Shown in pieces: positions 10,405 to 23,514 of a stretch of 64,000 nt of DNA. Location of the stretch: the NCBI GenBank assembly GCA_902805475.1, contig CADCSX010000009.1:1054001-1118000 (forward strand), given 5' to 3'. Position numbers and translations under genes: made by a program. Under the pieces are notes generated by a model. That model worked only from the letters and a program-made list of their open reading frames with translations. It did no database searches and had not been told where the DNA came from. Position 1 is the first letter of the stretch. Every line of letters starts with the position of its first letter. The DNA comes from Entonaema liquescens. Taxonomy: Eukaryota; Ascomycota; Sordariomycetes; Xylariales; Xylariaceae.

Positions 10405-11719
10405 TGGCGCTCTACTTCGCTTACCGACCTCATATTAGGTGAATGCCATACTATCTTTACTATGTATCAACGTGGCTAGTGTTGGAGGAAAGCTGCATAT
10501 CTAGAGAAGCGCTTAGTCGATGCTGGTGCCGACTTGACGAATGCTACATCTTTTCTGGTAGCCTAGAAGGCGATTAATGTTAAGAGGGTGCCCTTCATTG
10601 CAGCGTATGCATCTCACAGCAGGACTTTCAAAATTAATATAGGGCTACTTTGTTTTAGTTACGAGAGAAAAGCAAATAGTTTATGACCTTGAAGTTGAAT
10701 AGAAGATACGATACCCCTTTATACCATATTCAAGCATTGTCGTCGACATGTGAAAAGTATAAAACCTAAGATTATACTCCTTATATTAGAAGGTTATGAC
10801 TACCTACCTAAACGGAATATTTGCTGCCATAATATATGTAATGTTATGAAAGAATAACACCATAACTCCCGATACGATGATTGATTATATCTCCATAATC
10901 TAGCGAGTAAAAGACTTCCATATCAAAATAGCCATACCAATATTCGTCCTCAGATTAACTGGCAACATATACTTGAGTCCTCTCGCTATACTAATACCTA
11001 CATATATTAGCAATATATAGAACCTACAATAAAGACACAAAGCCTAGTTATATCACAATGTACTAACTCCCAATCTTACTGCGTATTGTCTATAAGCAAA
11101 CATATAAACACATAATAACGCACAGCAAAGTCTCTTAAGTGATATCCATACCAGGTATCTCGATGGATGCACTATACAACTATAACTATATAGCATAATA
11201 TATATATGGTAGATGTTTATATGTGAGTGTGTGTGTGAGTTTGTGTGAGGAAATGCCGCTCTCCTGTCCTATCAACAATCGCACCAAGGAAAACGCATCT
11301 CTCTCCGTCTCTCCCTCCGAGTCGTGTACACACCCAACGCCGTAGCCCCCAAAAAACAACAACACACGCCCACGAACAATCAGCGTGGAGGGTCGACGGA
11401 GAAGCGGGAATAAAATAGTCGCCCGCTAGTTTTCCCCTGTAAGCCAAATAATAATATAAGTGCCGTTTGCCGTATAAGCGAAGCTCTCCCCCCAAAAAAC
11501 GCCGGAACGTATATGCGCCCTCTTCCCAGATAATCATGCTATATACAACAAAAGACCTTTGGTATTCTCTTCGCTTCAAACCGTTCGAAGAGTCGAGAAA
11601 CGAAAATAAAATTTTGACACCGCATATAATTCATCGCCATTCAGGTGAGCCACCACATGCAGCCGCAGTCACTCATATCACTTCCCATTTTAATACCACC
11701 GCGGCCTCCCAGATGGCGC
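10405..11719. other. Intergenic, AT-rich
   Basis: 1.3 kb without a supportable gene. It holds 3' sequence of the CCDC174-like gene and the DUF7820-type gene. A GT-rich tract lies near 11220-11248. The open frames here look like chance. Confidence 0.5.
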
Positions 11720-13982
11720 TCAATCATTATGTCTTTCGGCGGGGTCCTGGTCCAAACTCTCCTTCGTCTTCGTCGATAATAATATCAACCTTTTTCCGTC
11801 CACTTCTATTGCTTTTGCTTCATTGTTTTCATTTATCTGATACTGGCGGCACCAAGGTTTGGACTTTGTTGAGTCAGCATTACGATGCTCCTCGACCTTG
11901 ATGACCCGGGGGTATATAGGTGGATAATTCTTAGGCATTGGAAAATCTTGGTCCGATATACTGCTAGACGTAGCAGTTGAAGAAGTGATGGTGGGGTCCG
12001 GAGGGCCATCAGAGGCCGCGGTAGTCGCGTGGTGGTCTTGGGGTCCACCAAAAGGAGCATCCGAGGGTTTTGGCCCGCCGCCGTTTCCGTTTTCAATGAT
12101 ATCTCCTGGCGGTCCAGTGACAGCCGCGCCGGGTATCGAAGTCGGTCCGCTGGGAATATCCTCTGTCGTTGCAGGCGGTGGAGGACTTGTCATCGGCCTG
12201 ATACTATTATTTTGGTTTGCGTAGATAAAAGCCTCCAAGATAGTATTATCCCAATAGCACATCCATATGCGATCTCCGACTTGAGCACCTTTACGCTTAA
12301 AACCGCCACCATACAACGTCCGGCGGCGTTTTAGAACAGGCGGGGAAGAGGATGGGTTAATTGATAGAGCTTGATCAGGCACGATAACGGTTTTGTTATA
12401 GGCAACCTCGAAGTTCCACGCTGGGCCTCGAGGGCTTTCGTGCATGTCATTGACAAGCTTCAGTCTTATGTCAGTTAGGGGGGGTGGCTGCATTCCCCAA
12501 AGGTACACGTTGTGTTGCAAAGTAGCGCTCTCATTGTAGAAGAATCCAAGTGAATAGTCAGATGTTTCCGGTTCACCAGGTAGTCTCCTAATTTTCATGC
12601 CAAGTTGGAAAAAGAAGAGATCGCAGTTCCAGGCTTGGGCTAAAGTAGAGTCACTAAAGCAGGTATTAGACATTCGATTATTCCGAAGAGGTAAGGAGAA
12701 ATCTCCTTCTTGCAGGGGTTGCAAATCGGGCGGTAGAGTACTAAGAGGTTGTGTGTCCCAGTTGCTTGGATTCATCTGTGGTATAGGTGGCCTGCTTGTA
12801 AATTTAGCATTTAAAGTCCAAAGAGTATGAAATGGTAGAAAACTCTTACCCATCCTTATGTGATTTGTTCTTAGAATCGGGATGAAGGAGAGTTCCAATG
12901 ACAGCGCCAAGGATTACTCCCATCAAGACGAGGACAATGGCGGCCAGGACGATGGCCCAGCATGGAACAATACCCCAGACCCTCCTTTTCGCGGTTACTT
13001 GCCAGTCCTTTGGTAACCTTTTTTCGTCTATAACTTCTCTATCAGCCGTAGCAGTAGCATTTAATTCGTTCCGGCTATTCTCAGATGCAAAACTCCGAAT
13101 AGATTGCCTAGATTGGGGCGAGGATAACCCGCCCAGATCCTCAGTAGACGCAAATTCGGGGTTCCGAGTGGCCATTCCAATTCCTCCAGCGCCTGGTATG
13201 GCCAACATTGGCTGTACAGGCGCCGGCTGCGGCATTTCCACACCTAACGCCTTCCTAGTGTACGCTTCTTCCGGGTACCTCGTGTAAGGAGGTAGTTGTT
13301 CCGTATGACCATCAGGGCCAATCAAATCAGCCACATCCTCTCCATCTGGTCCAATTCTTCTCTGGTAATTGTCCGCCGCTCCAGGAAAGCCGACATTAAT
13401 CTCCGCCTGTACCGGCCCGCCAGATATACCACCTGTTTCGGGAACGGTGTTCTGCGGATACATGCCGTACGGATGCGCCGGCCCGCGAGGTCCACTGTAC
13501 GACCGCTCAGAGACGGGTACTGTCGACGTTGTCGCTAAGCTCGCTGTTCGTGCCACTCGCACATCCTGAGGATACATCTGGTACGGGTGCGAAGGTCCAG
13601 ATGGGCCGTCGTACGGGTCTTCGGAATCAACAAACGGCGACGCAGTGGAACCGCTCGAAACTCTACTTAACGACCTACTACTATCAGACTCAGAAGACGA
13701 CCCATCGTGTTGCAAAGCTAGAGATTCGCTACGTCGGTGCGGCTTTGTAATACTTGATGGGCGTGGTGGTGGTATTTGTGCCATTGGCACATCCTGCGGC
13801 GTCGTCGCAGGTCTCGGGATCTGAGTGTTTGTCGCATCTACTGGGCGAAACCCATCGGCAACGGCCATGGCCTGTAAATCATAGTCGTCATCGTCCCTTT
13901 GAGAGGTAGAAAACCTCACGGATGCTCTCAGCGACGAGCCGCGGTTTAATTCGGACGATTTATTGTCGTCGTAGGACCCCAT
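11720..13982 (-). CDS. DUF7820-type single-pass membrane protein
   Basis: Two exons, 13982-12850 and 12794-11720, 735 aa. The 55-bp intron (GTAAGA...CAAG) joins phase-2 ends inside a Gly codon, giving HKDG-RPPIPQ. The long N-terminus (about 335 residues) is disordered, rich in Ser/Pro and repeated SGPSHPYQMYPQ / RGPAHPYGMYPQ units. One membrane helix follows (VPCWAIVLAAIVLVLMGVIL, about 350-372), and then a larger C-terminal domain (DTQPLSTLPPDLQPL, CDLFFFQLGM, WNFEVAYNKTVIVP, DRIWMCYWDNTILEAFIYA) that matches my recollection of the fungal DUF7820 domain. The far C-terminus is Pro/Gly/Thr-rich and then charged. It is probably type II, with the conserved domain outside the cytosol. Function is unknown. 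An apparent stop just after the helix is simply the unspliced intron. Confidence 0.8.
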
Positions 13983-15093
13983 TGCCGCCGGTAATTCCAG
14001 GGGATTGCTGTTTTACGCGCGAAGAATGGGCAGAAGATGCCAGTGCAGCATCAGAAGCACGGCTAACGACGATCCTGGGCCCAGAAGATCATCGGGCAGG
14101 CTGACGAAAAAAAAGCGTGCCGGTTTGTTTTGTGATGTTTTTCGGTCGTGTTAGGTCCTATCGAGTCCGGTCGATCGAAAATTGCCAATTGCAAGTTGTC
14201 CGTTGTAAGACAAATGAATAAAACCCCCAACACCCGGCGAGTAGAAAACAGCCGTTTCTAGTGGGAGTGGCTAGTGGTATTTTACAGGTTCGGCACAGGG
14301 AACCCCAGTTAGCCCCAGTAATTCCAGCACGAATCAAGGGGTCGAATGCTGAGACTAGCGGGTTTCGGACTTTCGAGAGGGGGGCAAGTCTGAGCAAATA
14401 CCAATGCCGTACCTTCCAGGGGAGTCATCGCCAACCTAATCCTCATTGGTCTTGTTATACATCTATACCTAGATACATGCATGTATATACATGTACGTAC
14501 CGTACAATATGAATATATCGTATCAACATTTCTGGTATTTCTGGTACACTTCCAAGTTTCAATAGTTATAATAGTTACTTTTACATAACCACCACTGGGA
14601 AGGGTAATCAGGATATACGATAGAACCACCAGATGGACCGATAGAAAACAGGATAGGGTTGCTTCGATATTGTCGATAGATGGTATTCTTACTATTCACA
14701 TACCACAACCTCAACCCCAACCCCAACGGGTCCTCACCCGCGGCCAGCGGCCAGCATTCTTTTTGAGGTACCTTACCTATACTAACTGGTCTCTGCCTAT
14801 ATGTAAAGTTTGTACGGCCTTGTACGGCCTTGAAATATGCTAAGAGGGCACCGAACAGGATTGGGTTGGTAACTGGGTCAATCGGTTGGTCTCGCCCCAT
14901 GTGCGCTTCCCTCCTCATCCTCATCGGGGCACCATTCGATCTCTTGGCGATGGCACTTTAGGTTATTGTTAAATGTGCGAAGGAAGGAGGACAAAGGAGC
15001 ACGGGGAGAGAGTTTTTAAGAGTTCGAGAGCCGTGTCCTTAACAATAACCACGTCGATGTGACCCCTCTAAGGTTAGGGCCACGAGCTATGAA

Positions 15094-15133
15094 GCCATCA
15101 GCCATCAGCCATAAGCCATGAGCCATGAGCCAT
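15094..15133. repeat. Tandem GCCATCA/GCCATGA repeat
   Basis: Six near-identical 7-bp units (GCCATCA, GCCATAA, GCCATGA variants) in a row in intergenic DNA. Confidence 0.85.
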
Positions 15134-15626
15134 TGATCAAGGATCTCGTTGACAGACTTGAGAGTTCCTGAGAAGTTTTGTGCCCCTCGGATCTAGATAT
15201 CTCATCCATCGGAATTCACCATGCTACTGTGAGATGGCATCAGAAGGATTTTCATGTGTAAGTAATTAAAAGTGGCCTGTATCGACGGTAATATGTCCCG
15301 GGGACACATATTCGCTACAGCCAGTTAAGCCTATTTTGTGTTGCGAGAATATTCCCGGACGACAGACGGCACGAGGCCACACACAGAACAAGAAAATGTG
15401 CGAGGGGGGGTGCGGATAGGATCTCGGTTGCGTGCAGACTAAGGCATTAGCAATACAGCCGGACGATATATTCTTCTAGCGTTCCAGACGAAGTGGAGTA
15501 TAGAGAGTATGCTGGACCTTTTTTTGCGCTCGTTCTCTTTGTTCTAATTATTTAAATATTGATCGTGGCAAAAGCTCCATGTGTGATGGTTCATACTATT
15601 CGCTCGGAGCTTCCCATCGAGGCACG

Positions 15627-15656
15627 ACACTTATACACACTTATACACACTTATAC
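15627..15656. repeat. Tandem (ACACTTATAC)x3
   Basis: Three exact 10-bp copies. Confidence 0.9.
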
Positions 15657-16830
15657 GGCACGATATAACATCGTGTAGTGCTTTCCTTTGTATTATCATA
15701 CACCCGTTGAACCTAGTAACCTAACCACAAAGAAATAAACTTTAAAATGTTATGCTACCTAGTTAATGCTATGTTAGACAAGAAGCTTTCTACCAGTTGA
15801 TGGTTGATGCAGGTGGGCGGCGATCCGGCACTTATTTTTCCTAGAAGCGGGTCAAGCGTCTTTAGGCGTGTACTAATGCGTACTAACTCGCATTGCAGGG
15901 AACGAAAAGCAGGAACGCTTTGGTGAACTATTTAGTTACCTAAAGGTATATGGACCTAACCTGCCAGGTATTTGCCTGTCTACATAACATCTAAGTCAAA
16001 GCAATGATATCAACGGGTTTCTAAAACGATCTGAAAACGTCCGATAAGGCCAATGCACATACATTAGGTCTTAGGTACAAGTCTTACTACGTAAAATGCA
16101 TCATAGTTTTTCTTTGGTGGAGTGAGACGACACTTAAAAGCCAAGTTATGAAGAGCACTAAACCAAGATCAGGAACAATATATCGATCTCCTTATGTACA
16201 CGGCATTTTGATTCCTGTACGGAATAGGAAACGAGTCCGATGTATTAAAGTTTCCCTGAACCCACGCTAACCTTGCTGCTTTGGTACCTTCCATGTTTAG
16301 ATGTACTTTCGTAGTTGAATATACCCGGAATGTGAATACCTACATACATGTATGTTTCTGTTGTACTTCTGATTTCTAATACCGTGGCTGCAGCTCACAA
16401 ATCCTCTCTCTTTCTCTCTCAAATCCTCCACCAATAATACCAAAAGCTCTGCGACAATCTTTAAGTTGTATTCACGGTAAGTCGTGACCATTAAAAGATT
16501 TACCTTTTCAACATGAAGATTTCTATATTTGGTGAGACCAAGCTTGTGTAATGCAGCGTAATTCTGTATAAGCCCACGTTGATTCGTAACTCCTCGTAAC
16601 TCCTCGTAACGCCCAGACGCGCGATACCAGGTAAAGGATGCTTATGGTTGATTACATCATTTAAGCCCTACATTTGCTCAACCATTCAGCCAATTACCAT
16701 GGTAGTGAGCTGGCCATCAATAGTTTCAAGTGTTTATTCAATGCCGAGTCATAGTTGGAACATCAAAGTCTAGATCTTACCACGAAGTCGTCACTAACAA
16801 GACACGAGACACCTGAACGTAACTTGCAGT

Positions 16831-18309
16831 ATGGCACCGCCTCACGATATGCCGTCAATAACACCAACCACAATATCTTTTGGGCAGCAAATGCGCCAAG
16901 CTCACTTCAGCTTTGCTCCTCCGTATACACCGCTGAACCACGGATCCTTCGGGACTTTCCCCTCATGTGTTCGCGAGCATCAGCGACGGTTACAGCGCGA
17001 AGCTGAGGCGAGGCCAGATACATTCATACGCTTCATATATCCCGGGCTCCTACGGGAAGCAAGGGAAGCCGTTGCCCCGCTGTTGGGAGCAGAAACCGAC
17101 GAGGTTGTTTTTGTCCCTAACGCATTGACGGCAATCAATACCGTCCTAAGGAATCTGACATATCGCGATGGCGACGTCATAGTATATTTTAGTACGATAT
17201 ATGACGCATGTCACAAAACTATTCAGTCTCTAGAGGAGACTACCGGAGTTAGAGGACATTGCGTTGAGTTGGTATACCCGCTTGAGGACAATGAGATCCT
17301 CGATAAGTTTCGCTCCGCAATCCTCAAGATCCAAGGCCAAGGCAAGTCAGTTAAGCTGGCCTTATTTGATACAGTCCTCACCTTTCCCGGTGTTCGTTTT
17401 CCATGGGAAAGACTGGTGCCCATATGTAGAGAATATGGCATTCTGAGTTGCATAGATGGTGCGCATGGTATAGGCCACATCGATTTGCGGCACACCTCTC
17501 GCGTAGGACCGGATTTCTTCATTACCAACTGCTACAAGTGAGTTTGTCCGTTGTCTCATTAATCCATAACCCCTCTCATGTTACTCTCATGTTACGCTCA
17601 AGCCACATAACCACCACCAACCCCAAGACCTCCTGCAAGCTGAATTTAGTATAGATGGCTTATGGTACCCCGTGGGTGCACGGTGCTTCACGTACCTTAT
17701 CGCAACCAGGCTTTAATTAGGACATCCTTCCCAACCAGTGAAGGGTACCAGCCAGTTGAGCCCCGAGCGGAGATGCCCGAGAGGAACTATTTTGTTGGAT
17801 TGTTTGAGAAAGTATCTACAGTAGACACGACTCCGTATATTTGTGTGACAGAAGCACTCAAGTTTAGGGAACAAGTTTGCGGTGGTGAGGAGAACGTGCG
17901 CAACTATAGCGTGAATCTAGCTAAAGAAGGCGGCGAATTGATGGCAGCTATCATGGGAACAGAGGTTCTCGAGAACCGAGCGGGCACCCTTCGAGATTGC
18001 TTCTTTACTAACGTGAGACTACCCTTAGACGTAGTAGCAGAGGGGTCGGAAGAAGAGAAACGTACAGGCCAGGTTTTAGCCCGAGACGGGCAAGCTGTAG
18101 CTGATTGGATTACGAAGACGACGGTGGAAGAGTACGAGACTTTTATAGCGGCAAGATTCTATGCGGACGCATTTTGGGTTAGGATCTCCAGCCAGATTTA
18201 TCTCGACCTCTCGGATTTCGAATGGGCTGCTAATGCTTTGCTTGAACTCTGCGGTCGTGTGAGGAAAGGCATACAGCTGTCGAAACAGAGCAAGATGATT
18301 ATCGCCTAA
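16831..18309 (+). CDS. PLP-dependent class-V aminotransferase-like enzyme
   Basis: Fold-type I PLP enzyme of the class V family (isopenicillin N epimerase-like, including cysteine desulfurase-like lyases such as the hercynylcysteine sulfoxide lyase of ergothioneine synthesis). Two exons, 16831-17537 and 17655-18309, 453 aa; the intron is 17538-17654 (GTGAGT...TATAG). Seen: PPYTPLNHGSFGTFP near the start, LLGAETDEVVFVPNALTAINTVL, LALFDTVLTFPGVRFPW, the PLP-binding aspartate in SCIDGAHGIGHID, and the Schiff-base lysine in TNCYKWLMVPRGC. That lysine (codon 236) is split by the intron. The second exon carries the small domain (RTSFPTSEGY to WVRISSQIYLDLSDFE). The exact substrate cannot be read from sequence. 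No partner gene of a known pathway lies next to it. Confidence 0.88.
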
Positions 18310-20423
18310 TAATAGCAAACCAGGAGAAACTAGGAGATGCAACCGTAAGTGGTGGCTTATGCAGATATAACTCACCTACATATCTCGTAGTACGTTGTCC
18401 GGATTCAGCAATGACGATGAGGTAAGAGGTTGTGTTACCAATTAATCCGAATGGCTGAGATTATTTTATATATGGTCAATGTAAATGTTATCGTCAATGA
18501 ATGAAGATCATCCCGAGTTGTAAGTGAGTCGTAAGGGTGGGAGTGGAGAGTTACGATATCAGATATCATAACTCTCATTTCTCATTTCTTATTTCTCGTT
18601 TCTCATTTCGTAGTAGTAATACTACCTTTCGTCATATAAGCAGTCGTCGCTCAAAATAAATGCCGCCAATGTCGTGGCTCAATTGACATGTCGAATTCGG
18701 AGGGGTCCAAAGCCTGGCCGGAACGTGTAGAATGATGCGCATACATGTAAGATATGTACGATATGTAGGTAAGATGTAAGGCAAGGCAAGGCAAGGCAAG
18801 CCAAGGTAAGGTAAGGTAAGCTTCACTTTTCTATCTTTTTATTTACTATTATTTGTTTTTCCGTGTGGAAAACGTAAGCCAGGCTATTGCTACTACACAC
18901 CCTCTCACGGTCATGAAGCCTCTCGTGTATCGCCAACTGCACCCCAGAAGTCGAAAACATTACCCTACTCTGGTGTTTTCGGGGCGTCCCACCAATTACC
19001 AATCATTATGGTTTGCTTGTAATTCAGGGCTTGTGCTGACATGGAGATATCATATCATCCCCTTTCCCCCCTCATTATTATCTCGATTCTATTAATCCCC
19101 CTTTTCCCCATCCGCTTCGCTCGGGCGTAGTCCAGGGTCCTAGAAGTTCGAACTAAGTAAGGTCCCGCGGGGAACGGAGGGGGAAGGGGGGCAAGAAGCC
19201 TATTATTCCCGCACGAGCTGGGTTTCCCCGGGATCCCACCTAGCGAGCCGGGCGGATGAGGCTCAGTCTTTTTTTTTGCTTTTGGCGTAAATATGTTTGG
19301 GTTTGGTGATGTTTCATTTACTTCGACTGTCCATTCATGTGCTTTTGCTTGCTTTTGTTTTAGGTACATAGTTTGCTGTTTTGCTGCCCGCCACAGAACC
19401 CTAAAAGGATTTCTCGAACCCAAGAAACGGGGCGGAGGTGACATTCTCGAGTCCTGGTTCGTCAACGCCAACCCGAGTCGTTTATGTGTAGCCATGCCAT
19501 GCCATGCTATGCCATGTACTCTGTATGCAAGCCAGCAATCCCCCGTCCCCTCCGTAGGGAGAAACAGGGCAAACGGGAGGTACCTGAGCGGACGTCACGT
19601 CACTGAGTGGCCTTGAAGCAACGAGGCTGCTGCTGCTGTTGTCCTAAGACGTCACGAAAAAAAGATAGGTATCTTTTTCTCGTCCATCCATTTTCCCCTC
19701 CTATAGATTTTCTACTATTGGAAGAATAGGCTTACCTCTTTGGAAATATTCTGCAGCTAAGCTAGCGGGTTTTCTCCTGCCAACTCCCGTCGAATCGATC
19801 TCTGTGTTCACCGTGGCTTACCCTCCCCCCAGTCCCCCACCAATCCCCAACCGCGGCGTATGGCGGACGCATAACCTGCAGGGAAGACGTCGCCCCGAGC
19901 ACACGAACACGCTTCTGATAGGCAGCACGGCTCTGCCCTGCCTGGGAGCCTCTTTTAGGGATGGATGGGAGCTTTCTCCTTCACTCACGTACCTTCATAA
20001 CGATACATTGGTACTTGAACTTTGAACTTGCACAGTCCTAGATGTTATTTAACGGTGTTTATATCGGCCCCCCTGGGTTTCCCTGGCCCCCTACGTATAC
20101 AAAGCAGGCTCCCATCCCCGGACTTTTCAAGAACTTCTCTCGCCTCGTTTTCGTTGTTCTTCACTTTCTAAAACACCCTCGGGTGGACTGTCACTCTCAC
20201 GTCAGGCAGATAGTATCACCTTAACCCAACTTATATCTTCGTTTGTTACAGGGTCGATCCTTGTCTAAGACATTCTCAGGGCAAGGCTACCTTACCTTAC
20301 CTATCAACAGTTCTTCTTTTTCGCCCCCTCCCATTCCAAACTCCAGACCACAAACAAACTTTTGTGCTTCCCGAAAATAAAAAATAAAAAGGGAAAGCTT
20401 ACAATTTTTCTCTCCCCCCTACC
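18310..20423. other. Intergenic, 2.1 kb
   Basis: No supportable gene. An (AAGGC)n/(AAGGT)n tract lies at 18778-18820 and GCCATGCCAT repeats at 19493-19518. Pyrimidine-rich sequence before 20424 fits the leader of the next gene. Confidence 0.5.
18778..18820. repeat. Tandem AAGGC/AAGGT repeat
   Basis: About eight 5-bp units, the first copies AAGGC and the last AAGGT. Confidence 0.85.
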
Positions 20424-21109
20424 ATGGACTACCGCCCAGGCCTTCGACGGAACGGGTCCTTCGACTCGGACCAGTCCTCCTTCTACTCGGTGCGCTCGTC
20501 CTCGACGTACCCGGAGTCGCTCTACTCCGTCTGGTCGTCCTCGGAGTCCGACTCCTTCGTCTGGCGGGACGACCCCAACGGCGTCCACGGCGTCGGTGGC
20601 GCCGTCACGCGGTACGTCGACGACCGCGACGACCAGCGCCGCCGCTTCGCCGCGCACATCCTCAGCGGGCCCTTCGCCCAGTTCTACAAGAAGAAGCGGA
20701 GCGCCGCGCGCTCGCGCCGCAGCTCCCGCTCTAGTAGCGTCGCCGGCGTGGGCGTGGGCGTGGGCGTGGGCGTGAACCCCGGGCGAGGCCAGCCTTTTGA
20801 CCCGCGGTTCCAGCAGCAGCAACAGCAGCAGAGGCCCGTTAGCGCCGAGCCGCAGTACCAGCAGGAGCAGCAGTTCCACGAGGAGCAATTCCACGAGGAA
20901 CAGTACCACCAGGAGCCATTTCCCCAGCAGGCACCCTTCCACCACCCTGGTTTCCACGGCGGTCCACCGCCTCCTCCCCGCCGCCGCCGCCCGCGCCCGC
21001 CGGGTTCGAAGGCGGCTTCATCCAGCTGGGCGGTCCGCCACCGCCCCAGGACGATCCCGTCTGGGGCAACGACGCGGGCTACGGGCCGGGAGTACATGTT
21101 TACGATTAA
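20424..21109 (+). CDS. Low-complexity protein, unknown, frame disrupted
   Basis: The family is not firmly recognised. The start MDYRPGLRRNGSFDSDQSS leads a Ser/Tyr-rich segment with repeated YSVRSS / YSVWSS motifs, then VTRYVDDRDDQRRRFAAHILSGPFAQFYKKKR (the most conserved-looking part), a (GV)5 tract from GGCGTG hexamers (20745-20774), a Gln tract and repeated FHEEQ units, then polyproline. The starting frame runs on to 21173 as Arg/Ser-rich sequence. The frame shifted by two, after a C-run at 20976-20979, instead gives PPAPAGFEGGF, then IQLGGPPPPQDDPVWGND, ending at 21109. That ending is far more protein-like, so one C has probably been lost. Repaired length is 228 aa. It may be a disordered regulatory or cell-wall-associated factor; that is speculative. 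Confidence 0.65.
20745..20774 (+). repeat. In-frame (GGCGTG)x5 coding for (Gly-Val)5
   Basis: Five exact hexamers inside the coding region. Confidence 0.9.
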
Positions 21110-23514
21110 TGACTATCTACCTAGGTACCTATTCCTATGGAACGAGCGACGTGGAAAAACGCCTCTGCTGTAAAATGATTTTGTATTTACGTATGAACCT
21201 ATGGATTTTATGACTTCCACGGAATGGACGAGACGGTTTTCTATTCTATTCTTCTCTTCTATTCAGCGGCCTTGGGATTGGACTTTTGCTTTTTTTTTTT
21301 TTTTAAATCTTGGGGAGAATGCACGGCGTTTACGAGGGCCTTCGTATTGGGAAGTGAGACGAAATGTATGTATGTATGTGTCTATGAGTATGTCACGCCA
21401 GCCAACCAATCCTGCGATTTGTCGCAGAGAACGAACAAACAAACAAACAACAGTTACGAGGACGCAGTTGTTCCTCGCAGACGAAGATACCCAATCTGCT
21501 AACAGGGCAGAAAGAGTAATAATGATCCATCCATTCCAGTCAGCAGCGCACGGATACCGGGGCGGGAGCGGGCAGCACGAGTTAAATCTTGGCCTTGGAT
21601 AATGATAGGTAGCAGAATCCAATATTTAGTTGACTCCACCTCGTAGCGAATGCCATCGCAACAGTACATTAGGTAGTTAAACAAACAACTGCCAGTTGTC
21701 AACGTCTAGTCTGGGAGACATGAGTAGCCTATCCGAGACTTCCAAAGAAGAGCCAGATGAAGTAGTCTTGCCTGCCCTGCTGGGCTACCCTGACAGGACG
21801 GGCACGCTTGCATGGGATTTAATGGAGCTTGCGTGGATCCATTGGAGAAGGCAAAACTTTAGGTTTCTATATAGTAAGGATCGTGGTCTTACTATTTGGC
21901 ACGGACCTGGACTAAAGTCTGTAAACCCATGGTTAAGGTCTCAAGAAATAAGTCGTGAAAGTGAAATTGGCAGATGAGATCTCAGCAGGTAGGGGGGAGT
22001 GAGTTGAGTCAGCCAGGCTGGCAGTCTGAATACTGAATACCTACCTATGTAGGCAGTATACCTTGCATAGCTGACTGCATCAAGCTCCGTATAAGTATAG
22101 TTTCGGCCAATAATTCCAGGCATCAAATAGGTTGGAATGATGAAAGAAACATTATGTCTCGGATGACAGCGAAGCTAGTATGCAAGCAAGAAGTACAATT
22201 TCGGTAAAGTGCGTCAGAGAGTCAAGAAGCGGAGTAGCGTTTAGGCTGAGCATTCGGCGGGGGACCTAAGCCACGCTTACGGACCGCTCCAGGTTTATCA
22301 TGACTCTCACTCCGTTGTCCGCGGCTCAGACCCTCAATAACTAGGCAGCCAACCCCCGCGAACAAGGCAGGAAGGCTACCGTGTACCGGCGGCCATGTCC
22401 TGGTTGCCTCACAAAGTCCTATAACCTATAGATTTGGCTTGATAGATCGTGTGACTTATACAGCATGCAATAAGATGTGCATGCCGCATATTTGGCCCGG
22501 CGTACACCGATAGAATCCTATAGCATAATTAGATAACTAGTGAGAATAAGTCGGTATTGAGTTGTTACCACCAACCTTTATGGCCAGGAACCGAGAACGA
22601 GATTGAGGCTCAAGCTGAGGGCGGACCGGGAGGCCAATATTGGATACCTAACGGTGAACCCGATCTGCAAGTGATCATCTTCAGCTTTAGGTGTCTTGGC
22701 AGTATACTACCGTCCTCTCATTTGTTGTTTCGTAAGTCTTTTTCTTCGTCTATCCCTTGTCTAGCTCATCAGCAGTTGTTGAAATTTCACATCATCAAAA
22801 CGGGTAAAGTAACATTCACACTGCCTATTTTTTGCAATAATTAGACGACGTAGTTGGAAATCGATGAAAAAAAAAAAAGTCAATAGATATATACTCCAAA
22901 TAATAGATGAATTGGTTCTTTTTTATCGCGCGATTTTAGTCAAATTGTTGTAACATACCTCTTCATTTTTACTCGAGTATCTGTTAGCCCAATTCCAAAC
23001 CTGTATACTATTTGACCACCCGTTTATCTGACTTAGTGCTTTGAGCGGCAGATGAGTCTTACACCACCCTGGTCATCCGGCTATTCGGACCCAGTTGTTG
23101 GCTTCGTGCAGTTTTAACAGCCACTGAACTGACGCTACGGTCTGAGTCAACCAATCAACCCATTATCTCGATGGCTACGGACCCCTCCTCCTATCTCATA
23201 GAGTCGGATCGGTGTCGGGAGCTGCATGGCATAATGCTGGGTATACCTTATTTTGCCCATCATTCGTCTTTGGTTGCCTGAAACTTTCTGGGTGTGTAAG
23301 ATGGATATAAACTTCCGTTGCTGCCATTTACTTGCACCAGTCTCTTCTGGAAGTAACAGAGCCTCGTACGAATTCGTCCCCTTATAAACCGGGACAAACG
23401 AGAGCAACTTTGGACTGATATCCGAATCAATTATCTCCTGTAATTCTGTCAGTCTCGAGCTTCTTGCATATCTTTTCTGACCAGGCGTTATCGCCAGGCG
23501 TCTTGTCGACCATC
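21110..23514. other. Intergenic, 2.4 kb
   Basis: No confident gene. An ATG at 21720 opens 85 codons (tryptophan-rich, MSSLSETSKEEPDE...) that resembles nothing known to me. A TATG microsatellite lies near 21364-21378. The ATPase leader occupies the right end. Confidence 0.45.

Larger units (their letters stand above)
13983..16830. other. Intergenic, 2.8 kb, short tandem repeats
   Basis: No supportable gene on either strand. It contains GCCATnA-type repeats (15094-15133) and a three-copy ACACTTATAC repeat (15627-15656). It carries the leaders of two divergent genes. Confidence 0.5.

Noticed and set aside
12846..12860. Stop codon separating two genes at about 12.85 kb
   Set aside because: A phase-matched 55-bp intron removes the stop and gives one membrane protein.
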